A stretch of 64,000 nt of DNA from Tretioscincus oriximinensis (Eukaryota; Chordata; Lepidosauria; Squamata; Gymnophthalmidae), in assembly GCA_022410635.1 (NCBI GenBank), contig JAJVDF010000046.1:330915-394914 (forward strand), read 5' to 3'. This document shows, piece by piece, positions 1 through 11,744 of the stretch (position 1 is its first letter; every line of letters begins with the position of its first letter). The translations under genes and the position numbers were made by a program. Below the pieces are notes generated by a model that searched no databases, had not been told where the DNA came from, and saw only the letters and a program-made list of their open reading frames with translations.

Positions 1-3000
1 GAGTGTGGTGTGCCTAATTACTGGAAACTTAGCTATCATTGAGAGCCCCTGTCAATCAAACTTGACAGGAAGATGATTCATGCCAAGGGTCCAGACTTTG
101 ATGACCTCTTGAGTGGCATGAACAATGAAGTGAGACCAAGGGTATACAGAAANGGGGAAGANGACNAANNNGTGGCTTCCTTGGAACAATAGTGAAGCCT
201 AGGGCAAGTTTGCACAAGAGATTGTCCCATAGGGAGTCAAGCCTGCCTTGGCCAGAGGCAAACAGTTGACATCCCAGTTGGTAATGGGATTTAAATGTGT
301 CTATTGTTAGACAGTGCAAGAGTCAGGGCTACCCATCACAGGTGCCCCCAGGGAGAGGAAAGAGGGATTAAGAGAGTTCCTGAGTGTATACAGGGTTGAG
401 GGAAAGGTCAGCTTGACCAAGGAAATTTTGAAAATTTCTTACCCAGAGGCCTCTTCTAGATAGCTAGTTCCAGCTATAAATGATATATTAATAATATATT
501 TTATATCTAATAATGTCCCAGGGGGAGAATCCCAACACTTTTAGAATACAATATTGTATAATCCTGGAAATAGAACAAATGCTAAAACATACGAAAGTTC
601 TTTTTGATCCCATTGTAATGATGAAGAAGTCTTTGGTTGCATCCACACGGGGCTTGGAAGTGCTCCTACCTTTTCTCACTGATGGGCGGGGCGTCTGCAT
701 GCGTCACTCGGTGGACGCTATAGGTGGCAGGAGGAAGGAAATGCTGTCCCTTCTCTCTGCCCAGCCTGCTTTGCAGGGCTTTCCTCTAATTGGCAGAGGA
801 CCCGGTTGAGCAGGCCACATTTGAAAAAGCAGTGGGTTTTTATCATGTAGCNCCATGAGAGCTAAAAATATCAGCTCTCATTAAACCTGCTGCAAGTCAG
901 GTTTGCAGCGATATAGTCACTGACAAACCGCCATGACGTCTGCAGGAGCTGCTGACAAGTCTAAAGAATGCAGTAGATGGACAGCTATTTAGGAGTTTCT
1001 TGGAAGACAGAAAAGGGGATGGCAGAGGAAGTGATGGCTAAATTGCATCATGGAAGCAAGGAGATAGTAGAGAGCAAGAAGCTATAGGCTATGGGATCTC
1101 AAAGACACAGACATGACTGAACAAGTATACAATGATCTCTGAAGAATATATAATTAAAGGTTGTCAGGTCTTGTAAAATTATACTTCTGGGAATTTGGAA
1201 GACTTTTGAATCTTTAGTCGGTAAGTTNTTTTTTCTTCAATCCCAGTTTCCCATAAATACTAGTGTGACAACTCACAGTCAACATTTTCCCAGTGTAACA
1301 CCACCTAATTCTTCCCCTTTGCTGCTCTTCCATTTTCTTAATTACATTTGTATCCCACCTTTTACCTGAATATCCAGAGAAGGTGACAGACTACAATTAT
1401 TTTATTTCTATAATATGTCTCTATTAATATAATTATTTTACATCGGCTGAATTGGACTAATTCCTGAGTAAAGAAACAGATTTCTTTAATATTGTTAATA
1501 TTTCTTTCTAAATTTTATTCCAAACTTGAAACTCCAAACCGATAGAGAGATTAATATTGGAAACCCAATGAAGGACTATTTTTAAGACATGGAAAAATAT
1601 GTTAAAAATTAAAACAATAACTTCCTTTTGTGTTTAGCCTCAGACATTCAGGAAGCTTTTCAAACTTTGATAACAGTTGTATTCCTAACTCATAGATTTC
1701 TTGTGAGACAAACAAAAAATGGTAAGGGAAAATATGTGTTAATCTTTCTATATATGTACAATGAAAATATATTAAAAGTGTGAGTAAAAAAATTACATTT
1801 ATATAATTACAAGAAACTAATTCTAGAAACAGCTAAAATAGAATGATTAAAAAACAAGAATAGTGCATGTTATTCCTCAGTTAAGGGCCAGGGTGCACAG
1901 ATGCATCTTCACTAGATGTCTAAATTCATACAGTGAGGGTGCCTCAGAGCGGAGTACATTACTAAGGCTGCATCCACGAGAGAGATTTTAAAGTGGAGTG
2001 GGGAGGCAAAGCTGAATTAGAAAGCTTTAGAAGCNTGGGGTTCACACTTTTAGCATCCTGAGCTCGGAGCAGGTCAACTCCTGCAGAAGCACTGTAGATG
2101 ACATAGAGCCTCCTCCATACTAGAGGAAAGATGTGATTCCTAACAACAATTCCATTATAGTTAATCACAAAAAAGTCAATAATTGTAAAAATGATTGATC
2201 TGAAACTCATGAAAGTAAATTATCATATAAGATTACATTTAAAGTTCCTTTCTGCATAAGCAAATTATAATTATAGAGAACTTTCTATAGTAAACTTTAA
2301 GTATGTTTTATTGATTGATTTTTACTTGAATTTAATTCTGTAAATAATTTTTGTATTATACAGTATTTTGCTCCTGAACTTGAATAGCACTCTGACAACA
2401 ATTTATAATTGAAGAGAGAGATGTAGTTTTTANAAATTAAAAAAAAAATGATTTCTAGAATTTCAATTAATAAATTGTAGATGACAGGTTAGCAAAAACA
2501 GGTTTTTTTTACAGTAGAAACATTCAGCAACCTAATTTTTTTGCCTGTGGTCCTTTAGTTCCTACAATATAAATAAATAAATAAATAAAAGATGGATGGA
2601 TGTGTCAGTTATGACTACTGAGCCACGCACGGGCAAATCACATACCCATTATGCCACGTACCACTATTTCTTAATACACTTGAATATTGAAGTCAAATGT
2701 GCAATAATTGCAATTTGAAAACAATCATGATGAGGTAGGAATTTGAAAATAAAGAGGGAAAGTGGAAAAAAGCGATTCATCTTTTAATACTATTTAGACA
2801 GCAAGTGATTTATGCCATTTTTAAAAGCATGGATGGTTGAGGTAAGCAATAAATATTTGATTTTTTTTCTTTTACAATGTCATCCATAATTTATGAGCCA
2901 CGAATCCTTTCAATCTTTTTGTTTGTTGAAACACTATGCACTTATTTATAAATGTGTAGCTGAACTCTTCCAATTCCCTCCCAACAATTCAGAAACCTAC

Positions 3001-6000
3001 CATTACAATGCAAGAATTAACTACTGAGAAAAACTAGCAAGGGAGGGAGCTCATAGCACTTTAGAGACTAACAAAAGAAAGGTAGTGCCATGAGCATACC
3101 AAGAAAAAATTATGGGAGCAAAGCAGATTAAGAACCAAGTCTAACACCGACATTTTTTTATTAATGTTTTAGTTTAATAGATAGTTGGTTGCTACCCTTT
3201 CCTATGCTGTATTGGGACATACAACAGTTGATAGAAACAAAGGGAAGAATCTTTGTTTGCAAATTTATTTGTATTTTGAGTATTTATTTCCCCCTCTTCA
3301 CCTGCAGATTCCAGAGTGGGTCACAGTAACAAAAAGATAAAAAGATAAAAAGTATCAAAGGGCATTAAAATATAACCCTCACTCCCTCCAACATAAAGGA
3401 TACCCCTTTGTCAAAAGTGATGTTGACTCTACTCACTCAAGGTGGATGGTTCGAGGACGGTGACGAACGGGAGAACTTTGTGGCTCTTATCTAGGAGGAG
3501 AATGTAAAATCACACACACACACACACTGCTTCTACACAACCTGAGTATGTCTCAATTGGAGAGGGATTTGCCACACTTTAAGGACCTTTTTGTGTTTGC
3601 CTTCAGGGAATGGTCAGTGGGAAGCATTTCTTTTTCTCGAGCATTGGCTGATACAGTAGGTTGCTACAATGTATCATTCTAACAATTGGTGGTTGGAAAG
3701 TCCAATACATTTCCAATTAATTTCCTTGCCTAGCTAACGCAAACACCAATAAACTGACCAAGAATCCTTTCCCTACTCTGATTTATGATTGTTAACACCA
3801 GCTGGTGAAAATGAATTGGGTCTGCATCAGTTGTTGCTGCTGTCCTGCTGTCCATGTCTTCTTGATCTCTTATCCACTAATGCTTAAAAAAGGAAATAAT
3901 ATACTAATCTTATACTAAAATAGGTTCCTTAATATTTTTTCCTGGAATCTTCTGTCTTGAATGGCTTCTCCATGTATTCCAAAGTTTAAGCTGCTTCACA
4001 AGTGTCATGGTTTTTTGGGAATGACTTAGTAAAGCATGACTTGAAACTGACACTAACACACACTCTTAAGTTTGGCTCAATTTGGGAACAGAGATATGCA
4101 CGAAATGAAATGTAGTAGTTCAATTCAAAATGAACCAAATATTTTTGATTTGGATTTGATTCAAACTAGGATTTTTTTTTTAACAAGAGGGTGGCTTAGT
4201 TCACATGAGAATCAAGTTGAACTGCCTAATTTGCTGCAAAATCAATTTGACACATCTCTACTGGAGAACTTAATAAACACCCTGGAATTTGGCCACTGAC
4301 TCCTTCAGTACAAGGGATACCAAAAACAAATATGGTCCTCAACTCTCTAGCTTTCAACTCTCTAGCTTTCTAGCCATCATTCTATGTAGACTCTCACTCC
4401 TACCCTTGGATGTCAAACTGAGGCTGTGCCTAGACTGCTAATCTGATAATAGAGATAGGTTTCTCTCTGGGTTTCTACACACAAAGGATGTACCTGTACT
4501 TGTTACACACATGAGCTTTCTGGACTCTTAATCATTTCAGCAAGTCCTTTTTGCTTTCCCGGGAAAAAGATTTCAGCAGCTCCTACATACTTCTCTTTCT
4601 ACTATAAATGCTTAACTCTCACACACACACTCACACACAGAGAGAAAAACTAAGCTCTTTTTATAATGTATGTCCTTCTCATTATCGTCAGTCAGAGCAA
4701 AGGTCCCAAGGCAGGTTATAACAGAAAAAGATAAAAAGTATAAATTTAAATAACATATAAAACACAGCTCTTCCTCCCTCTGCCCCACTCACCCATCCCC
4801 ACACCTTGCCAGGGAAAAACCCAGAGGGAGATAAGAATCAAAGACTTAATTAAAGAAGTTTTACCCAGGTGCTGAAATCTATACAGTGCAAGCACTTGAT
4901 GAATTTCTAGAGCTCTGGAAACTGGGGCCAGCTTCTGAAGGCACCTTCCCCTCAGTAAAAAATAAAAAGTAAATTTCGTGTGCACTTCAAAAAATTATTG
5001 AGTGTTTTGTGGGAGGGATATGCATATTGGTGGGTGATTTGCATATTCATGCAAATTAGCACGAATATTAATTACCCCAGTTTGGGCCTCAGAAAATCCG
5101 GTCAATCTACCCTAACTTGCCCTATGAGGGAGCAAGTTAGATTCAGAAATGGCGGTAAATTTGTGTGTGCGTTTGTTAATTTTTCAAATAATTTACACAC
5201 AATACATTTCTTCTGGTGATTGAGATAATATGGCACTTATTTTTCTTGTAAGTTTGAGGTTCCTGAATTTTCTGACACACTTTCTCTGCTTTAATTTCAT
5301 TTCATTTTTTCTTTGACATCTTCTGCAGAATATCTCACTTTATATTTATCATGGCCAGCTTGTAATTTTAATTTTTCTCTTCTTCTCCACATTTTTTCAG
5401 CTGCTGTGGGAGATGCCATATTTCTTAAGAAGACTAAAAAAAGTAAAAAAAAAAATTCAAGAAGCATAATCTTAAATTTGACAAATAAAAATGGAATGGA
5501 ATTTAACCCTATATTTGTTAGATTAATATTAACTTTTTAAGCACCGGTAAATGTTTATAGTACCCTTCTCATAGATTACTATCTTTCGGTAATTTATATT
5601 ACATTATTATTTTTGCTTAATTAACACTTTATGTTGACCCCCTAACCTCAAACAGTTAGTTACATGTTGTTCTTGCTATGTTCAATGAGAACATTTTACA
5701 TTTTGGAAGAATTCCCATTTTTATGTGTAACAGAGTTTAATTTAAAAAATCATAACTTACGTTACATATAAACTCTTAATCAATTATTAATCCATAAATA
5801 CAAACAATCATTGCGTATTAAGAATGGAACTATTTCATAGTTAAAATAATGCCTTTCCATTAAAACAATTAATATTTACCATAATATTATTATATAAACA
5901 ATTACCAAATGTTCCTATAACTGCTGGCAATTTTGATAAAATTTCACTCAAAACCTCTAAAGTCACAATGCTGAATAAAAATGGCTGAAGAGAAAATCAG

Positions 6001-6344
6001 TACTACCAGCTTATTAGACAATTCAGAAATTTTCATTTCTGAAAATAAACAGATTTTTAAAAAAATATTTTGTCCTGTTAATTGTGGGATGACCCTTTTG
6101 TGGTTTATGTTATTTTAAAAAAACATATTCCACAGCATCCAATAATAAAATTGATATTGTGCTTTAGCAAGTGATTTTACAAGCATTTTTACTAATACAT
6201 CAGTTTATTGCTTTTGTAAACTAAGTTACCATAATCCTTAGTAACTAAGTTACCAGTTCACAAGTTGATTATTTGTAAATTATGCACATTTTATGTCAGT
6301 GTAACTAGGTTTTTATCCTTTCACTGCTAGAAGTGGCAATCTAG
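1..6344. other. Intergenic DNA upstream of ATAD1, no gene recognised
   Basis: AT-rich sequence with only short chance reading frames. I see degraded minus-oriented L2-like LINE pieces at about 1340-1400 and 1885-1965, 3285-3500 and 4668-4955. There is a short ATAA microsatellite at about 2571-2592 and an AC run at about 3512-3529. The mammalian neighbour on this side is PTEN; no PTEN exon was recognised. Confidence 0.7.
4668..4955 (-). repeat. L2-like LINE 3' fragment
   Basis: The stretch resembles the L2 3' pieces at 24.5 and 55.3 kb. It has the same order of blocks: a lysine-rich AT tail, then text ending in a run about selective residues near 'gaatttctagagctctgg'. It is degraded and 5' truncated. 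It has no coding capacity of its own. Confidence 0.55.
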
Positions 6345-6657
6345 AGCAAGCACGGATAGCTCAGTCTCTAAGGAATCCTCCTCTCATCTGGGAGATGGGG
6401 TTTCAAAGCCCTGTGTTGAACGTAGGAAGGGGTGAGCACCTTCCACTAGCTTGTAATTCTAGTCAACCCAGCTATTCGAAAGCATGAATTGCAAGAAATT
6501 GCAACTGAATGCAAGTAGATACATGGGAACCACCATAACCTGGTGGGGAAGATAGAATGTAAGTCTTTGGGCAAAAATACCCTTGTAAGCCGCTTTGAGT
6601 CCCTTTGAAAGGTGAGAAAAGCGGGGTATAAGAACCCAGTTCTTCTTCTTCTTCTTC
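6345..6657 (+). mobile_element. tRNA-derived SINE (Sauria-like) with TTC tail
   Basis: The 5' part is tRNA-like. It has an A-box-like segment containing 'tagctcagt' near 6357 and a B-box-like 'ggtttcaaagcc' at 6399-6410. A tRNA-unrelated body follows, and the 3' end 'gcggggtataagaaccc' runs into a (TTC)n tail. Near-identical copies lie at 39903-40243 (reverse) and 57621-57927, and a diverged one at 31841-32113. This architecture matches Sauria SINEs of squamates. The family name is inferred from architecture, not from a database match. Confidence 0.75.
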
Positions 6658-6867
6658 AATCTGAAATGCTTAATAACAAAAACTGTAAAGTAAAATTAAG
6701 AGTATAATTCAGCTGTCATTTTTTGGTAACGTAAGTTACCATTTTACATTTAGGCATTTTTACCAAACTATAAATAGTAATTGGTTGTTATGTTGGTCAA
6801 AAGTAAAGCATATACAGATTCCTAATCATTTGTAATTCTCATTTGAAATATGAATGGAACATTTTTC

Positions 6868-7179
6868 TTATCTGTTCATAACGTAAGATATCATGGAATG
6901 ACCCAGATGTTTATTTTTTCTAGTAATGAAAACAAGCCTTAAAGAAGCAGCCTGCACAGAAAAATGTACCACCTGAAGAGGTTTTAACAGTACCAACCTT
7001 TGTTCCTTTAACTTAGACGGATTCTTAGAAGACAGTGTATCAACAATACTGCCTCCAGTTGGAGAGACAGGCAAGATCAGTTGTGGGCTGATCCAGCAAG
7101 GGTCCTTTAACGCTTTTATGAGATGAAACATAATCATAGATATAAAACCAGAAACAATCCAAAGTTTATCATGGCCCAT
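6868..7179 (-). other. Unassigned 103-codon open reading frame
   Basis: An open frame of 103 codons on the minus strand, in DNA that is otherwise rich in stop codons. The peptide has no motif I recognise, no signal peptide and no low-complexity bias. It could be chance, an old processed-gene fragment, or part of an unrecognised transposon. I assign no function. Confidence 0.15.
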
Positions 7180-7572
7180 TTCCAGTTTTTTTTCCAGCTT
7201 AGACTTTTAAAATGTAAGTCTCTGTTAGAATATAGAAAAAAATTAAAGTATTTTTATCCCAATGTACTTATTTACACTAAGCCGGATTTACCATTTTAAG
7301 ACCTATTCACCTAATCTGGAAGCAGGGTTGAACTGAGAACAACCATTAGATAAATTACATGGTGCACTCATGACGGGCATATTGATGCAAGCCAAATTTC
7401 AAAAAAGGATTCTTGGAAATATTGCTTCAGTTTGGTGTTGAATTTTAAACAATTCTTTCTAAAACATCTGAATGTTGCCAGTGTTCAGGTTTTTGCAAGA
7501 AACTTCACATTGGTGTGGACCTACTGCCACTATCTGCATCGATGGCCAAGGCTACAGTCACAATTACATTTT

Positions 7573-7662
7573 AAACTATACTGCTCAAAACAATTAAGGG
7601 AACACGTTAACATAACAGTGTAACACTAAGTTTTCCTTTAATTGTTTTGAGCAGTATAGTTT
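7573..7662. mobile_element. Foldback element, 28-bp arms (Tc1/mariner-like MITE)
   Basis: Left arm 7573-7600 and right arm 7635-7662 are reverse complements at about 27 of 28 positions, with a 34-bp loop. The arms contain 'tatactgctcaaaa', which resembles the ends of a widespread Tc1/mariner-type family. No transposase is present. The family assignment is inference; the inverted repeat is directly visible. Confidence 0.7.
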
Positions 7663-8069
7663 CAATCCACTTTCAGTGTGAGAGGATACATCAACAAAGT
7701 GATAAGTTGTTTTCTTTTGACTTTCTCTTAATTACTATTCACGGTGCTAATGTGTAGTGCCATCCTGAAGTTGTCTGGATTAAAACTTAAATATGACGGA
7801 GATTCTCATCTTCTTCATTCCGTCTCCTTTATTCCCAAGCTAGAGTCAGACCAAGTACTTTTAATCCATTTTCAGTCCTGAAGAACGGGATTAAACCAGG
7901 GACTATTTCCTAGTTTAAATTTGAAATTTAATTAAAAAATGAGTCTTAACTCTGACACCACCATCAACCTCAAGAGTTTCTTTTCCTTTTAAAAAACGTA
8001 TCTATCCCCACCGCCTGCACCGAAGTTCTACGGCTGCCTAAAAAGAGGGCGATAGAAGTTCTAGGTAGA

Positions 8070-8293
8070 TGAGTCCTTCAGGGCCTGCCATAGCCTACAC
8101 TAGGGTGTGGATGGCAGGCTCCTATTACGAGATATAACTCAGAAAGAGGCTGCAGCCACAAATCGTTTATTCCCCTAGAATTTGATATGCCACAATAAAG
8201 CATGGGTACAATGGAATAAACCAGTCCACACAATGCTTTATTATGGAATATTCAACTATAATGGAATAAATAAGTGGTGTGTGTGGATGCAGC
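8070..8293. mobile_element. Composite inverted-repeat element, copy 1 (B half + A)
   Basis: 8070-8147 matches the right half of the element at 8517-8696 (type B). It is followed directly at 8148-8293 by a type A element. Type A begins ggctgc and ends gatgcagc, with internal 'gaatattc' and 'gtccacacaa' blocks. The same B-then-A order recurs at 8517-8849. No transposase is present. Confidence 0.7.
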
Positions 8294-8516
8294 TAATGGC
8301 TCAGCAGGGACAGGGATACACACCCTGNCTTCTTCATCCAGCCCTGAAGAACTGGAGTAAAGAAGAAAGGGATTGAAAATGGATTAAAATTATGTGTCGA
8401 AGCAGCATCTGAGTTGCAGCTATCCTCCTGTCGTTTTCTTTTTTAAATGGCTACTTCACTCCCTCCACCATTCTCTTCACGGGAAACGGCCTAACAACAA
8501 GCGGCCTNGCGACTAG

Positions 8517-8696
8517 GGCCCTGTCNACAAGGAGCCTTATTCTGGGTCACATCTCGGGGCAGAGCTTGGCCGTCCACATGCCAGTATAGACTATGGCAGG
8601 CCCCATTCGGGCCCTGCCATAGTCCACACTAGCATGTGGACGACAAGCTCCTATCCTGAGATATAGCCCAAGATCACGCTCCGTGTGGACAGGGCC
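8517..8696. mobile_element. Type B foldback MITE upstream of ATAD1
   Basis: The ends form terminal inverted repeats: 'ggccctgtcnacaaggagc' on the left, and its near reverse complement ending 'gtgtggacagggcc' at 8696. An internal palindrome pairs the two halves around 'ccatagtc'. Diverged relatives are visible at about 41095-41175 and 53035-53195. Confidence 0.7.
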
Positions 8697-8700
8697 GAAC

Positions 8701-8849
8701 GGCTGCATCCCTTCATCCACTTATTTATTCCACTATAACTGGACATTCCACAATAATTAAGGATGGAATAAATCCGTCCCCACAGCGCTTTATTGTGGAA
8801 TATCCAGTGATAGCGGAATAAATAAACGACGTGAGTGAGGATGCAGCCG
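8701..8849. mobile_element. Type A inverted-repeat MITE just 5' of the CpG island
   Basis: Terminal inverted repeats are ggctgcatcc at the left and gatgcagcc at the right. The inner arms pair too (tattccactataactgga against tccagtgatagcggaata). It ends about 20 bp before the GC-rich promoter region. Other copies are at 8148-8293, 9771-9914 and 26748-26884. Confidence 0.7.
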
Positions 8850-8859
8850 GATACTACTG

Positions 8860-9560
8860 TACTTCAATTGCGCCCGCCCCCGTTTCTGTCTTCAGCGGAA
8901 CCTTTGTGGTGAGACGTGACGGGCAACGGGGAACGAAATTGCAGTCGTCCCTCTGGCGGAAGTGAGGGAAGGAAAAACGCGGGGGTCTGGGGCCGCTGTA
9001 TACCACTTCCTCTCACGCTGTTGCCTGTGGGTGGGTGGAGAGCAGGCGGGCGGTGGGTGCCCTCTGCAGTCCGGCGGCACCTGTGAGCCCGCTCTCTGCC
9101 CGCTCTCCCTCTGCGCGCGCGCGCACTGGGCCGCTTACCCTCGGGACGGCGGCGTGTTCCGTCTTCCATCTTCATTCATTTCGGAAGCACAAGGAGATCG
9201 GGAGGGACTCGGGGGAAGGACTGGGAAGGTCACCGTGCGGGCCAGCCCCCCCCCCCCCACACACACACACACCCCGGGCCTCTAGTTCCGCCTGCCGCCT
9301 TCTCAGTGCTTCTGACGGAGCCGTGGACTTCGGGACGGGCAGGTTCGGACACGGAAGGGCAGCAGCCTCCCTTCCTCCCTCCCCGTCCGGTGCAGCCGCC
9401 GCAGAGCTCCGGGGGCAGAAGGAGGTGTTGAGCGGGAGGAAGACGAAGGCGGTAAGCGGCCGCGTTTTACTCTCTCACACGCTTTCTTTCCTGCCAGGCT
9501 GAGCCACAAGGTCACCCCGTCCCATCACCAGGCGGGCTGTCACCCTGGCTTCCTTGACGG
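8860..9560 (+). promoter_or_regulatory. ATAD1: CpG-island promoter of ATAD1
   Basis: This is the only long CpG-dense, GC-rich stretch in the window, and it lies upstream of the first coding exon of ATAD1. Visible candidate sites include a GC box (cgcccgcccc, 8871-8880), ETS-type cores (cggaagt 8957-8963; acttcc 9005-9010; cggaag 9182-9187) and an alternating CG run at 9112-9124 that partly resembles NRF1 sites. No TATA box stands out. This fits a TATA-less housekeeping promoter. The exact start sites cannot be seen. Confidence 0.8.
9300..9451 (+). other. ATAD1: Probable noncoding exon 1 of ATAD1 (3' boundary only)
   Basis: A good splice donor, ggcg|gtaagc, ends this exon at 9451 inside the CpG island. 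The coding exon at 15946 is preceded by an acceptor, so a 5' noncoding exon is required, as in mammalian ATAD1. The left boundary given is arbitrary because the transcription start is not visible. RNA evidence could move the donor. Confidence 0.5.
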
Positions 9561-9770
9561 AACCTGCTTGCACCATCTATATCTGTGCAATGCTTTGGCT
9601 TAAGAGGAGGGATGGGGATCAGGCTTTTAAGGTGCCGCCTTGGGTCTGGAGGCAATTCTAGCAAGGCAGTGTGTGTGTGTGATGTAGCAGCAGAGATGGC
9701 AAGAGAGATTTGCCGCCAGGAGCTTTGGCTGACTCCTGCCTCAGGTGCGTTGCTAGAATTTCTGGACTAA

Positions 9771-9914
9771 GGCTGCATCCGCACTTCATTTGCTTACTCC
9801 GCTACACTTGGATATTCCACGATTGTTGTGTGGACTGATTTATCCCAGAATAGCCATGCTATAACTGGATGTTCAATTAGAGCAGAGTAAAGGAAGTGGT
9901 GTGTGGATGGAGCC
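9771..9914. mobile_element. Type A inverted-repeat MITE in ATAD1 intron 1
   Basis: It begins ggctgcatcc and ends ggatggagcc. The inner blocks are shared with the copies at 8148, 8701 and 26748. It starts about 320 bp after the proposed exon 1 donor, so elements of this family flank the CpG island on both sides. 'gactaa' occurs at both flanks and could be a short target duplication. Confidence 0.6.
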
Positions 9915-10011
9915 CATGACTAAGGTGGCTGTTTCTTTGAAATCTAGCAGGTACGGTGGTAGTTCATCAGAGTGAATTGTGACATGGAGGCCTGGAGACA
10001 TTTTGGAGAAC

Positions 10012-11140
10012 TCGGTCTATGGGCAGCAAAGGAGCTAGCAGCACTTTGAGACTAACTTGAGAAAAGCATCTGAAGAAGTAGACACGTGTCTACGAAAGCT
10101 GATGCCAACCACTCTTCTCAAGTTAGTCCCAAAGTGCTGCTAGCTCCTTTGCTGGACTTTCTACTAGACTAACACGGCTGTTTCTCTGAAATTGAGAAAA
10201 GTGGATGGCATAAGCTTTTNNNNNNNNNNNNNNNNNNNNNNNNNNNNNNNNNNNNNNNNNNNNNNNNNNNNNNNNNNNNNNNNNNNNNNNNNNNNNNNNN
10301 NNNNNNNNNNNNNNNNNNNNNNNNNNNNNNNNNNNNNNNNNNNNNNNNNNNNNNNNNNNNNNNNNNNNNNNNNNNNNNNNNNNNNNNNNNNNNNNNNNNN
10401 NNNNNNNNNNNNNNNNNNNNNNNNNNNNNNNNNNNNNNNNNNNNNNNNNNNNNNNNNNNNNNNNNNNNNNNNNNNNNNNNNNNNNNNNNNNNNNNNNNNN
10501 NNNNNNNNNNNNNNNNNNNNNNNNNNNNNNNNNNNNNNNNNNNNNNNNNNNNNNNNNNNNNNNNNNNNNNNNNNNNNNNNNNNNNNNNNNNNNNNNNNNN
10601 NNNNNNNNNNNNNNNNNNNNNNNNNNNNNNNNNNNNNNNNNNNNNNNNNNNNNNNNNNNNNNNNNNNNNNNNNNNNNNNNNNNNNNNNNNNNNNNNNNNN
10701 NNNNNNNNNNNNNNNNNNNNNNNNNNNNNNNNNNNNNNNNNNNNNNNNNNNNNNNNNNNNNNNNNNNNNNNNNNNNNNNNNNNNNNNNNNNNNNNNNNNN
10801 NNNNNNNNNNNNNNNNNNNNNNNNNNNNNNNNNNNNNNNNNNNNNNNNNNNNNNNNNNNNNNNNNNNNNNNNNNNNNNNNNNNNNNNNNNNNNNNNNNNN
10901 NNNNNNNNNNNNNNNNNNNNNNNNNNNNNNNNNNNNNNNNNNNNNNNNNNNNNNNNNNNNNNNNNNNNNNNNNNNNNNNNNNNNNNNNNNNNNNNNNNNN
11001 NNNNNNNNNNNNNNNNNNNNNNNNNNNNNNNNNNNNNNNNNNNNNNNNNNNNNNNNNNNNNNNNNNNNNNNNNNNNNNNNNNNNNNNNNNNNNNNNNNNN
11101 NNNNNNNNNNGGCTATTTCTCTGAAATCGGTCTATGGGCA
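10012..11140. mobile_element. Foldback retroposon-like element containing the assembly gap
   Basis: The 14-bp sequence tcggtctatgggca occurs at 10012-10025 and again at 11127-11140, on either side of an insert that contains the N gap. The visible part has inverted arms of about 40 bp: 10026 onward (gcaaaggagctagcagcac) against the segment ending near 10153. A third arm begins just before the gap. The 3' end resembles the copies at 16810-17023 and 47889-48010. The duplication length suggests LINE-type target-primed insertion. Confidence 0.7.
10220..11110. other. Assembly gap (891 N)
   Basis: A run of unknown bases. Both flanks belong to the same foldback element. The gap probably reflects unresolved inverted repeats, and its length may only be an estimate. 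Confidence 0.99.
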
Positions 11141-11744
11141 CCGTCTCAGGAAGCTTTCCATCTTGGTGATCCATGTAAATCCTTTCTGTCTAAGAAACCA
11201 TTGTAAATTGGGGATGGAAAACATGAGGTCATCATGTCAGTAATCTTCCTTCTAGGCAACCAGTGTAAATCCCTGATTTGCAATGGTTAACTAAATAGGA
11301 GGTGCCTAACATGGCACCCACAGCTTATCCATTATTTATTTANTAGTTGAGTAGCCCATAATACAGATTTGAGTGCTGAAGACCACTGGCGGCTGGGACA
11401 AGTACAACAGCGCGATAGTACTGCGCAAATGAAACCCTGGGCCCTGCCTCCCTGTTTTCTCAGCAACTTCACATTTGCCTCCTCCCCTCCCTCCCCCCCA
11501 TCAACAACCCCACTTTGGCATATTGTGCAGTCGCCGCTGCAGCAGTGGCAGAGCCCCAGAGGTGAGTTTTTTGTTCTTTGGGTACGTGTGTGTGTGTGCG
11601 CATGNNCGTGAGTGAGAGAGTCACTAAGTCCAAGGTTCCAAGCTGTGCCTTGATTGGTCCATAAAGATCAGTGGGCAAGGCTTGGAACTTTGAGCTTGTC
11701 AATACCTTTCTTATTAACAGTACANATTTACACATATTTGATTA

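Noticed and set aside
6345..6420. tRNA gene suggested by A- and B-box-like sequences
   Set aside because: The tRNA fold is not kept, and the segment is the head of a repeated SINE with a (TTC)n tail.
1..8800. PTEN or KLLN exons expected from mammalian gene order
   Set aside because: No exon of either was recognised. They probably lie beyond the left edge.
8864..9515. Several overlapping open frames in the GC-rich region
   Set aside because: High GC removes stop codons on both strands. The compositions are Pro/Arg/Ala-rich and lack any domain. The region is better explained as the ATAD1 CpG island.
10164..11174. Long open frames across the N run on both strands
   Set aside because: They consist almost entirely of unknown bases and are an artefact of the gap.
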